Shown: piece after piece, positions 53,536 to 61,207 of the stretch
Numbering within the stretch: position 1 is the stretch's first letter
How the letters are laid out: each line of letters opens with the position of its first letter
Source of the DNA: PALSA-1006 sp036171275
Lineage (GTDB): Bacteria; Pseudomonadota; Gammaproteobacteria; Burkholderiales; Gallionellaceae
Length of the DNA: 64,000 nt
NCBI GenBank assembly: GCA_036171275.1
Contig: JAVHQT010000093.1
Span: 5,862 to 69,861 of the forward strand
Direction: 5' to 3'
Notes under the pieces: model-generated
Databases searched by the model: none
What the model was told of the DNA's origin: nothing
What the model saw: the letters and a program-made list of their open reading frames with translations, nothing else
Made by a program: the position numbers and the translations under genes

Positions 53536-54603
53536 ATGAAGAAAAGTTCATCCGCTGATTTTGTCATTATTGGCGCTGGCGCCTTAGGTTTGGCAAGCGC
53601 ACTCGCCTTATTAAAGCAGGGCGCACAGGTGACGCTACTCGAAAGAGGCGCAGTAGGAAAAGAAGCGTCCTGGGCAGGTGGCGGCATTTTATCGCCCTTG
53701 TGTCCTTGGGATTATTGCCAAGAAGTGACACAATTAGCCGCACAAGGTGCTGATTTATTTGAGGATTGGGCATCGGATTTACGCGACAAAACGGGGATTG
53801 ATCCTGAATACGAACGCTGCGGGATGCGCGTTTTAGCGCCTTTTGATTTAGAAAAAGCACAATCGTGGTGCACTGAAAACGCCGTTGAATTTTCTTTGAC
53901 AGAAGAAAATTATCAATATAATCAACAAGTTATATCACTATCCGGCTTGCATTTACCCAAGGTTGCTCACATTCGCAACCCTAGGCTATTGCGGGCAATG
54001 CGGGCAAGAGTTGAGCAATTAGGTGCAAAAATAATTGAACACTGCGAAGTGCTAGGCTGCAAAACCGACCCCAACGCCGTTCGCACCTTAAACACCACGC
54101 AAGGCGAAATCAAAGCGGCGCAATATGTATTAACAGCGGGGGCGTGGAGTGCGAAATTATTAGGAACACAGGCGCTGACGCTTGACGTCAAACCAATTCG
54201 CGGCCAAATGCTACTGTTCAAATTTGAGCGCCCTCCTCTTGATTTTATTGTACTCAAAAAAGACCTGTATTTAATCCCAAGGCGCGATGGCCATTTACTG
54301 GTGGGCAGCACGCTCGAAGATGTCGGCTTTGATAAATCGACAACCGACCAGGCGCGGGAATTACTCTGGCAAGGCGCAATTAAAATTTTGCCAGCGCTGA
54401 GTCAAAAGCCGGTCTTGCAACACTGGGCAGGACTGCGCCCCGGCTCGCCCAACAACATTCCGCATATTGCCCGACATGCCACACTGGAAAATCTCTATCT
54501 CAATACCGGCCATTTTCGCTATGGCGTCACCATGGCACTCGCCAGCGCAGAACGTTTAATGAGCGCGATCGGCGCGGGACGCACTGATTCATACCACTCT
54601 TGA
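53536..54603 (+). CDS. thiO: Glycine oxidase ThiO
   Basis: The 355-aa FAD-dependent amine oxidase of the DAO family oxidises glycine to iminoacetate, a precursor of the thiamine thiazole ring. The FAD motif VIIGAGALGLASALALLKQG (residues about 10-29) is followed by LLERGAVGKEASWAGGGILSP, RPIRGQ-like KPIRGQMLLFK and the C-terminal HWAGLRPGSPNNIPHI. No other thi gene adjoins. It ends the ileS operon. Confidence 0.88.
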   Translation: MKKSSSADFVIIGAGALGLASALALLKQGAQVTLLERGAVGKEASWAGGGILSPLCPWDYCQEVTQLAAQGADLFEDWASDLRDKTGIDPEYERCGMRVLAPFDLEKAQSWCTENAVEFSLTEENYQYNQQVISLSGLHLPKVAHIRNPRLLRAMRARVEQLGAKIIEHCEVLGCKTDPNAVRTLNTTQGEIKAAQYVLTAGAWSAKLLGTQALTLDVKPIRGQMLLFKFERPPLDFIVLKKDLYLIPRRDGHLLVGSTLEDVGFDKSTTDQARELLWQGAIKILPALSQKPVLQHWAGLRPGSPNNIPHIARHATLENLYLNTGHFRYGVTMALASAERLMSAIGAGRTDSYHS

Positions 54604-54604
54604 T

Positions 54605-54617
54605 TAAGTAATTGATT
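54605..54617 (-). promoter_or_regulatory. Putative IHF-binding site after thiO
   Basis: The minus strand reads AATCAATTACTTA, an exact match, two bases after the thiO stop. Confidence 0.4.
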
Positions 54618-54638
54618 TATTTACTATTTATTCTGTCA

Positions 54639-54663
54639 TGCCTCAACAAGCTTATCCTGAACC
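54639..54663 (-). repeat. Diverged copy of the GTTCGCCCTGAGC repeat
   Basis: The minus strand reads GGTTCAGGATAAGCTTGTTGA, which keeps GTTC and AGCTTGT-GA of the repeat in ileS but differs in the middle. Confidence 0.3.
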
Positions 54664-54671
54664 AACCAAAA

Positions 54672-54699
54672 AAAACTGTGCGTGCGCGATTGCAGTTTT
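54672..54699 (+). terminator. Possible terminator of the ileS-thiO operon
   Basis: AAAACTG and CAGTTTT pair perfectly around an inner GCG/CGC element, followed by only a short T-run (TTTTAG). It lies about 70 bases after the thiO stop. Confidence 0.35.
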
Positions 54700-54753
54700 A
54701 GCCCCTTGCAACCACGATTTACGCCTTGCGGGTACGCCACGAACGACATCAAA

Positions 54754-54784
54754 GAGCCGCTAAAAATTGAATTTTTTGCGGCTC
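54754..54784. repeat. Long hairpin
   Basis: GAGCCGC and GCGGCTC enclose AAAAATT and AATTTTT, giving a 14-pair stem with one mismatch and almost no loop. This is more stable than expected by chance. It has no flanking T-tract. Confidence 0.5.
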
Positions 54785-55221
54785 CCATCAATCAGCGTTT
54801 CCAAAACAATCGGATCGCGACGCGAGTTTCAGGTTGAGACAATACCCACTGGAATTTCAATGCTACTAAAAACCGCCATCCACCTTTGCCGCAGGATCGA
54901 TTTTGCCAATATCGTCACCCCGTAAGACAAAATCCTACTCAATAATTAGGCATTGTCTGATTTTTATTCAGCCGACACTGTTGCAAAATGGCATCGTCAA
55001 AACCCAGTTTATGCAAAAGCGGCTTGGAATCGGATTCCAAAATATTGGATATATTTCATAAATAATGGTGGCGAGTGGCAGACTTCAACGCAGGCTGACG
55101 TGTATATTTCGCGTCTCGCTAAAAAGTGAGCGTATGAACAGTTTGTAGTCTTGTTATTTTGGGGTTTTGATTAACGATTTAAAATGCTTTCGATTCAATG
55201 ATTTTATAAATATCTCAATAT

Positions 55222-55234
55222 AATCAATGATTTA
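55222..55234 (+). promoter_or_regulatory. Putative IHF-binding site upstream of motA
   Basis: AATCAATGATTTA is an exact consensus match, 43 bases upstream of the motA ATG in a strongly AT-rich stretch. Confidence 0.45.
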
Positions 55235-55277
55235 TAAAATTATTTAACGGAAAAAGCAGTTTCTAGGGAGTTTTAAG

Positions 55278-56132
55278 ATGTTAGTAATTATCGGCTATGT
55301 GGTGGTGCTAGGTAGTGTGTTTGGAGGCTATGCGCTGGCGGGTGGGCATTTGGGTGGTTTGTGGCAGCCGATTGAAGTATTGATGATTGCCGGTGGCGCA
55401 TTTGGGGCGTTTGCAGTGGGCAATACCGGCGGCGCAGTCAAGGCAACGCTTAAAGGATTACCAACCGTTTTTAAAGGCCCGCAATACAACAAAGATTCCT
55501 ATATGGAATTGATGGCGCTGTTGTATGAACTTCTCGGCAAAGTGCGCAAAGAAGGCTTGATGTCAATTGAGGCGGATGTGGAAAATCCTGAATCGAGCGC
55601 GATCTTCGCTAAGTACCCAAAAATTTTGCACGATCACCACGTCGTTGAATTCATTACCGATTATTTACGCATTATGGTGAGCGGCAATTTGAATGCGATG
55701 GAAATTGAAAACTTGATGGATTTGGAAATTGAAACGCACCATCACGAAGCCTTATTGCCCTCGCATACCATTGCTAAATTAGGCGACGGGATGCCGGCGT
55801 TCGGTATTGTCGCAGCGGTGATGGGCGTGGTGCATACCATGGAATCAGTGGGGATGCCGCCGGCAGAATTGGGTATTTTGATTGCACACGCGCTGGTGGG
55901 TACTTTCTTGGGAATTTTGCTGGCATATGGTTTCGTCGGGCCGTTGGCGGGCACGCTGGAACAAAAGGCGGAAGAATCTTCCAAAATGTACCAAGCCATT
56001 AAAGTAGTGTTACTTGCCAACTTAAATGGTTACGCACCGGCGATGGCAGTGGAGTTCGGTCGCAAAGTGCTGGTATCCACCATTCGGCCGAAATTTGCCG
56101 AATTGGAAGAACACGTAAAACAAAAACGTTAA
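55278..56132 (+). CDS. motA: Flagellar motor stator protein MotA
   Basis: The 284-aa inner-membrane stator subunit has four helices. The cytoplasmic loop includes YELLGKVRKEGLMSIEADVE, whose charged residues contact FliG. The later helices contain GDGMPAFGIVAAVMGVVHTM and GTFLGILLAYGFVGPLA with the conserved prolines. TAGGGAG precedes the ATG. It is 35 bases ahead of motB. Confidence 0.95.
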   Translation: MLVIIGYVVVLGSVFGGYALAGGHLGGLWQPIEVLMIAGGAFGAFAVGNTGGAVKATLKGLPTVFKGPQYNKDSYMELMALLYELLGKVRKEGLMSIEADVENPESSAIFAKYPKILHDHHVVEFITDYLRIMVSGNLNAMEIENLMDLEIETHHHEALLPSHTIAKLGDGMPAFGIVAAVMGVVHTMESVGMPPAELGILIAHALVGTFLGILLAYGFVGPLAGTLEQKAEESSKMYQAIKVVLLANLNGYAPAMAVEFGRKVLVSTIRPKFAELEEHVKQKR

Positions 56133-56167
56133 TCTTTTCATGATGATACATATTAAGGAGATGCATC

Positions 56168-57133
56168 ATGGCGAGCGAAGATAAACGTCCAATTGTTATT
56201 AAACGCATCAAAAAGGTCGCCGCTGGCGCACACGGTGGCGCTTGGAAAATTGCTTACGCCGACTTTGTGACCGCAATGATGGCGTTCTTTTTGCTGATGT
56301 GGTTGCTTGGCTCAACGGCAAAAGGCGATTTAGCGGGAATTGCACAATACTTTAAAACCCCCTTATTGGTGGCGTTGCGCGGCGGCAGCGGCAGTGGCGA
56401 TAGCGCCAGCGTGATTAAAGGCGGCGGCACGGATTTAAGTAAATCCACCGGCCAAGTTAAAAATGGTGAGGTGCAAAGTGAAAAGCGCGTGATCACCATT
56501 AAAGCGGCAACTGAGCAAATGGTTCAATTGGAAACAAGCAAAGAAATTGCCAAGTTAAAAGAGTTAAAAGCCAGTATTGAAAATGCGATTAACAGCAACC
56601 CTAAGTTGCAGCAATTTAAAAGTCAGATTTTGCTCGACATTACCAGCGAGGGACTGCGAGTACAGATTGTGGATGAAAAAAATCGTCCGATGTTTCGGTC
56701 TGGCAGTGCGGAATTAGAAAATTACACCCGAGAAATTTTGCGTGAAATCGGCAAGACTTTGAACCAAATGCCCAACAAAGTCAGCCTGAGCGGTCATACC
56801 GATGCGCAAGCTTACGCAGGTGGCGATCGGCTGGGGTTTAGCAACTGGGATTTATCGGCAAACCGCGCCAATGCTTCGCGGCGTGAGTTGGTTGCCGGCG
56901 GCTTAGAAGAAGGAAAAGTGGTGCGCGTGGTCGGGCTATCGTCGGCGGTTTTATTTGATAAAGACAATCCGCTCAACCCAATCAATCGGCGCATTAGCAT
57001 TATTGTGCTGAATAAAAAAGCAGAAGAAGCCGCGCAACATGATGGCGGAACGGTGCAAATTGATGCCGAACACGGCGATGCGCAACAAACGCTGGGTACG
57101 GCCAATGCGCCAGCGACTGCGCCGCCGCATTAA
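56168..57133 (+). CDS. motB: Flagellar motor stator protein MotB
   Basis: The 321-aa stator subunit has one membrane helix with the essential proton-binding Asp32 (AYADFVTAMMAFFLLMWLL). A plug/linker follows, then a C-terminal OmpA-like peptidoglycan-binding domain (about 170-290, with LSGHTDAQAYAG and LSANRANASRRELV). Asp32 with MotA-type partners suggests a proton-driven motor. AAGGAGATGCATC precedes the ATG. Confidence 0.95.
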   Translation: MASEDKRPIVIKRIKKVAAGAHGGAWKIAYADFVTAMMAFFLLMWLLGSTAKGDLAGIAQYFKTPLLVALRGGSGSGDSASVIKGGGTDLSKSTGQVKNGEVQSEKRVITIKAATEQMVQLETSKEIAKLKELKASIENAINSNPKLQQFKSQILLDITSEGLRVQIVDEKNRPMFRSGSAELENYTREILREIGKTLNQMPNKVSLSGHTDAQAYAGGDRLGFSNWDLSANRANASRRELVAGGLEEGKVVRVVGLSSAVLFDKDNPLNPINRRISIIVLNKKAEEAAQHDGGTVQIDAEHGDAQQTLGTANAPATAPPH

Positions 57134-57438
57134 CATCGGCGCAAAACTGGCACTACTTTAAACGCTAGGTTACCGTGTCAAGCAGGATAAGCACGCGCTT
57201 AGCCTGACACAAAGAATAATGCAACTATTTGATTATAAACAGGTTTTTAAAATCAACCCTAACACCAGAATCACCGCAATAAAAACTGTATTTTTAGCAA
57301 GATTGCTTTAAAAATTAAAGGTTTACGCTGACTTGACGCTAAAGCTAATCCGGACAGCAAAAATGTCGGCGCGCGCCGTCAGACGAAACGCAGCCGCGCT
57401 GACTTAAACGCGACAGAATCAACTCAGGAGAAATAATC
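57134..57438. other. Intergenic region motB-mcp
   Basis: No gene is seen in these 305 bases. An imperfect hairpin (57175-57210, outer GTGTCA/TGACAC, inner TAAGC/GCTTA) may end the motAB transcript but has no T-tract. A perfect 12-bp palindrome CGGCGCGCGCCG lies at 57367-57378. The end has the mcp ribosome-binding site CAGGAG. Confidence 0.5.
57222..57234 (-). promoter_or_regulatory. Putative IHF-binding site
   Basis: The minus strand reads AATCAAATAGTTG, matching the consensus with R = G, in the motB-mcp gap. Confidence 0.35.
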
Positions 57439-59064
57439 ATGGCACATTGGTGGAGTTCACTCACCCTTAGATCAAAGCTGCAAATTCCGATTCAGCTATT
57501 ATTGCTGGTCATCATGCTGATCGTGCAGCGCACTGCCTTTGAGCAATTTGAAAAACGCGTGCTGACAGAAGCCCAAGGCAAGGCAGAAATCAATGCTGAC
57601 GGCGTAATCAACGGGCTGAATATGTTGATGCTGAATGGCTTAATCAGCGATGTTGAGCAACGCAAACTCTACATTAAAAAAATGGGCAGTTCCGAAAAAG
57701 TAACTGAGCTACGCGTGATTCGCAACAAGCCGGTGCAAGCACAGTTTGGCGCCGGACTACCCGAAGAACAGCCGCAAGATGCACTGGATCAGCTCGCCTT
57801 GGAATCTGCAAAAGTGCAAAGTCAGCTGATTCAAAGTGAAGGCAAAAACCGGTTGCGCGTGGTCGTGCCTTTTATTGCAAAAACGAATTTTAGAGGCACA
57901 AATTGCTTGCAATGCCACACCGTTCCTGAAGGGACAGTCAATGGCGCAGCCAGCGTGACACTGGATTTAAAAGAAGAATACGACATGATGACACAAGCCA
58001 ATCTCTGGATTTGGGCTGGGCAAATCGTCATCCAAATTGTGCTGTTTGTATTGATTGGAGCCATTATTGGACGCATTACCCACCCCGCCAAAGAGTTGCA
58101 GCAAGTCATGTTAAACATGCAAGCTACTGGCGATCTGTCGCAACGTGCCCTCATTCGAAATCATGATGAAATCGGTCAAACTGGCGTGGCATTTAATCAA
58201 TTAGCCAGCACCTTCCAAACTATTGTCGGGCAAATGCACGGCTACGCCGCAGACGTGGTGAATTCTGCCCAAGCTTTATCTTCTAGCACCGAGAGCATTG
58301 CTTCGGGTTCGGCGCAACAAACAGAAGCCGCAAAGAACACCGAAAACGCCGTGGCCCAAATGGGCGGCAGCATTCACGCCGTAGCGGAAAATGCCCAGCG
58401 CGTTGCCAACTTATCGACCGAAAGTATGCAACGTGCACAAAACGGTCAAGCCAGTTTAAATGAAATGCTCGGCGAAATTACCCAAGTGGAAAGCGCCGTC
58501 AGAATGATGGCGGAATCGGTCAATGACTTTGTGCGCAGCTCGCAAAGCATTACCAGCATGACCCAACAAGTACGGGACATTGCTGAGCAAACCAATCTAC
58601 TGGCATTAAATGCCGCGATTGAAGCAGCGCGGGCCGGTGAACAAGGACGCGGCTTTGCGGTGGTAGCGGATGAAGTGCGTAAATTAGCTGAAAAATCGGC
58701 ACATTCAGCCAGTGAAATTGACGAAGTCACCAAAGCTTTAGGCGAACAAAGTGCCCAAGTTGAGCGGAATGTCCAAACTGGCTTGCATTCCTTACAAAGT
58801 ACGCAAGTGCACATGAAAGAAGTCGCTAGTGTGCTCGATCAAGCCAGCGAAGCGGTGGTGCGCGTCAATGCAGGCGTCGATGACATAACCGCATTGGTCA
58901 ACGAACAAAAGCAAGCTAGCCAAGAAATTTCAAGAAATGTGGGCGACATTGCGCAGATGGCAAAAGCCAACCATCAATCAGTGCAAGGGGCAGTGATCGC
59001 CGTTAGCAGCATGAAAAACGTTGCTGATGCCCTGAAAAAAGTGGTTGAACGCTTCAAGGTTTAG
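57439..59064 (+). CDS. Methyl-accepting chemotaxis protein with periplasmic c-type heme motif
   Basis: The 541-aa chemoreceptor has a first membrane helix at about 14-30, a periplasmic sensor to about residue 185 with the heme-attachment motif CLQCH (Cys156, Cys159, His160) in the context RGTNCLQCHTVPEGTVNG, a second helix at about 190-212, HAMP, and a full signalling domain (IAEQTNLLALNAAIEAARAG tip). The sensor type resembles heme-c sensors described in Geobacter chemoreceptors. Redox, oxygen or nitric oxide sensing is inferred. The C-terminus ends RFKV with no CheR-tethering pentapeptide. Confidence 0.88.
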   Translation: MAHWWSSLTLRSKLQIPIQLLLLVIMLIVQRTAFEQFEKRVLTEAQGKAEINADGVINGLNMLMLNGLISDVEQRKLYIKKMGSSEKVTELRVIRNKPVQAQFGAGLPEEQPQDALDQLALESAKVQSQLIQSEGKNRLRVVVPFIAKTNFRGTNCLQCHTVPEGTVNGAASVTLDLKEEYDMMTQANLWIWAGQIVIQIVLFVLIGAIIGRITHPAKELQQVMLNMQATGDLSQRALIRNHDEIGQTGVAFNQLASTFQTIVGQMHGYAADVVNSAQALSSSTESIASGSAQQTEAAKNTENAVAQMGGSIHAVAENAQRVANLSTESMQRAQNGQASLNEMLGEITQVESAVRMMAESVNDFVRSSQSITSMTQQVRDIAEQTNLLALNAAIEAARAGEQGRGFAVVADEVRKLAEKSAHSASEIDEVTKALGEQSAQVERNVQTGLHSLQSTQVHMKEVASVLDQASEAVVRVNAGVDDITALVNEQKQASQEISRNVGDIAQMAKANHQSVQGAVIAVSSMKNVADALKKVVERFKV

Positions 59065-59307
59065 GCTTGCCCTCGTCGGTGAGCGAAAATAAAGGTAGCG
59101 CCGGTTTTATGAGAATCGGAATTGCTTAAAGAACTGTTTTGAATTTTATCGTAAGCGGAAAACATCCCGCACCCACCCTACGGCAAGAAAAGCGCGTAGC
59201 GCCTACCTTGTAGTTAAAGGGGATGAGGGCTAGGCCTACGAAAGCAGTAAGGACTCGTAAAATTGCCGTATCGATCAAGTTTCACTCAAATTAGTGAGGT
59301 CAATAAA

Positions 59308-60930
59308 ATGAATAGCTGGTGGTACAACCTAGCAATGCGTAACAAATTGCAAATTCCAACGCAACTGGCGTTATTGGTGGTACTCACCTTTGCACAAGTG
59401 TGGGTAATGAAACAATTTGAGGAAAAAATGTTTCATAGCGCGGCACAAAGTGCGCAATCCAGCGCAATGCAATCTTTCTTAACGCTCAACAGCATGATGC
59501 TCAATGGCAGCATTTCGGATGGGTCGAATCGTGCCATTTTCCTAAAGAAAATGAGCAGTCAAGATGATGTGTTGGATTTTCACCTAACGCGCAGCAAAGC
59601 AATTAATGAGCCTTTTGGCGCTGGCTTACCAGAAGAAAATATCAGCGATGAGCTAGACCGTTTAGCGATCAGCAGCAATGCACTGCAAACCGAAATTCAA
59701 AACGGGGCGCAACACAGTATTCGCGTGGTCATCCCCTTGCCCGCCGGTACCAATTTTCATGGCACAAATTGTACCCAGTGCCACCTCGTAGCTGAAGACA
59801 CTTTGCTCGGTTCAGTCAGCTTAACGGTTAATTTAACCCACGAAATTATTGCCTTACATCGTTTAAATTATGTGCTGTGGGGTGGACAAGTTGCCTTGCA
59901 AGTATTCTTATTTTTTCTGATTGGCTGGCTGATTCGTAACGTTACCGATCCGACGCATGAATTGGAAAAAATTATGCTGAAAATCAAATCCAGCGGCGAT
60001 TTAGGATTACGTGCACCGATTCACAGCGGCGATGAAATTGGGCGCATCGCCGGCGTGTTTAACGCGCTGGTTGACAACTTCCAGCAAATCGTGCGCGAAG
60101 TGGAAGGACACGCTATGGAAGTCAGCACCGCCGCTTCTGCACTCGCCGTGGGAGCGCAACAAGTCGCCAGCAATTCGCAACAACAAAGTGATGCTGCCGC
60201 CAACACCGCCACGGCGGTGGAAGAAATGACGGTCAGCATAAGCTCGGTCGCCGATACCACACAAGAAGTGGCGCAGTTATCGCAAGAAAGTTTGCTTCGC
60301 GCCAGCAGTGGTCAGCAGAACTTGCAACAAATGATTGGCGAAATCAATTGCGTCGAAACGGCGGTCAAACAAATGGCAGCGTCGGTCAGCGACTTCGTAA
60401 AAAGCTCGCAAAGCATTACCAGCATGACCCAGCAGGTGCGCGACATTGCCGAGCAAACCAATCTGTTGGCATTAAATGCCGCAATTGAAGCGGCGCGTGC
60501 GGGTGAACAAGGGCGAGGTTTTGCGGTGGTAGCGGATGAAGTGCGCAAATTGGCCGAAAAATCGGCACAGTCGGCCAGTGAAATCGACAAAGTCACCAAA
60601 ACACTCGGTGAGCAAAGTACCCAAGTAGCACAAGGGGTAGACAGCGGCTTGAAATCGTTGCAAACCAGCCAAGCGCATATTCAAAGCGTGGCCAACGTCT
60701 TGGCGCAATCCAACGAATCGGTCAATGGCGTCAATGCCGGCGTGGACACCATTACTGCCTCGGTGAACGAGCAAAAGATTGCCAGCCAAGAAATTGCCCG
60801 CAACGTCGAAAATATAGCTGAAATGGCAGATGCCAACAATGTCGCCGTGCAGCACACCGTGCAATCAGCGCAAGAAATGGCGCGCCTTGCCAATGCGTTA
60901 AAAAGCAGTGTTGGGCGCTTTAAGGTTTAA
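59308..60930 (+). CDS. Second methyl-accepting chemotaxis protein with c-type heme motif
   Basis: The 540-aa receptor is a paralogue of the upstream one. Heme motif CTQCH is at Cys155, in the same register (HGTNCTQCHLVAEDTLLG), preceded by the shared FGAGLPEE stretch. Membrane helices are near 16-34 and 190-210, followed by HAMP and the signalling hairpin. ATG 59308 gives MNSWWYNLAMRNKLQIP, parallel to its neighbour, and is preferred over a TTG 15 codons upstream. Divergence is concentrated in the sensor, suggesting different ligand or redox tuning. Confidence 0.88.
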   Translation: MNSWWYNLAMRNKLQIPTQLALLVVLTFAQVWVMKQFEEKMFHSAAQSAQSSAMQSFLTLNSMMLNGSISDGSNRAIFLKKMSSQDDVLDFHLTRSKAINEPFGAGLPEENISDELDRLAISSNALQTEIQNGAQHSIRVVIPLPAGTNFHGTNCTQCHLVAEDTLLGSVSLTVNLTHEIIALHRLNYVLWGGQVALQVFLFFLIGWLIRNVTDPTHELEKIMLKIKSSGDLGLRAPIHSGDEIGRIAGVFNALVDNFQQIVREVEGHAMEVSTAASALAVGAQQVASNSQQQSDAAANTATAVEEMTVSISSVADTTQEVAQLSQESLLRASSGQQNLQQMIGEINCVETAVKQMAASVSDFVKSSQSITSMTQQVRDIAEQTNLLALNAAIEAARAGEQGRGFAVVADEVRKLAEKSAQSASEIDKVTKTLGEQSTQVAQGVDSGLKSLQTSQAHIQSVANVLAQSNESVNGVNAGVDTITASVNEQKIASQEIARNVENIAEMADANNVAVQHTVQSAQEMARLANALKSSVGRFKV

Positions 60931-60991
60931 AGGTTTATTGATGGCCTTTGCCGTTATTTTGGCGCGGGTCTAAATCAATAATATCCTTTAT

Positions 60992-61004
60992 AATCAATTA
61001 CTTA
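60992..61004 (+). promoter_or_regulatory. Putative IHF-binding site
   Basis: AATCAATTACTTA is an exact match, 61 bases after the second heme chemoreceptor gene; the identical 13-mer occurs after thiO. Confidence 0.4.
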
Positions 61005-61038
61005 ACGCATATTTTTGCGACAAAATAAATATGATAAT

Positions 61039-61051
61039 AATCAATGACTTA
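61039..61051 (+). promoter_or_regulatory. Second putative IHF-binding site in the same gap
   Basis: AATCAATGACTTA is an exact match, 47 bases from the preceding site and in the same orientation; the spacing is about four and a half helical turns. Confidence 0.4.
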
Positions 61052-61060
61052 AACTCACCC

Positions 61061-61085
61061 TTTTAACGAGCTCAGGGCGAACAGC
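61061..61085 (-). repeat. Copy of the GTTCGCCCTGAGC repeat
   Basis: The minus strand reads CTGTTCGCCCTGAGCTCGTT, an exact match to the 13-base core with a diverged right end. It lies between the second and third chemoreceptor genes. Confidence 0.5.
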
Positions 61086-61207
61086 TTAAATTGAAGCTTG
61101 CCTCGTTTTAGGCAAAGGCGTTGAGCGTTGGGGTATCGGGTTGGGGAGTCAGGTTTTAGCGTGCGGTTGAACTTTAGTATTTATAAAAAAGGAAGGGGTT
61201 GGGAAGA

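Larger units (their letters stand above)
54604..55277. other. Long intergenic region thiO-motA
   Basis: These 674 bases have no plausible gene. They hold, in order, an IHF-consensus site, a diverged repeat, two hairpins, the word ATCAGCGTTTCC (54791-54802), and an AT-rich end with a second IHF-consensus site before motA. I see no clear flagellar sigma-28 promoter in front of motA. Confidence 0.6.

Noticed and set aside
55100..55277. Search for a flagellar sigma-28 promoter before motA and the chemoreceptor genes
   Set aside because: TAAA words exist, but no GCCGATAA-like -10 lies 15 bases downstream in any of the gaps.
57367..57378. Perfect palindrome CGGCGCGCGCCG before the first chemoreceptor gene
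   Set aside because: Short GC-only palindromes arise easily by chance; it has no second copy in the window and no promoter relation.
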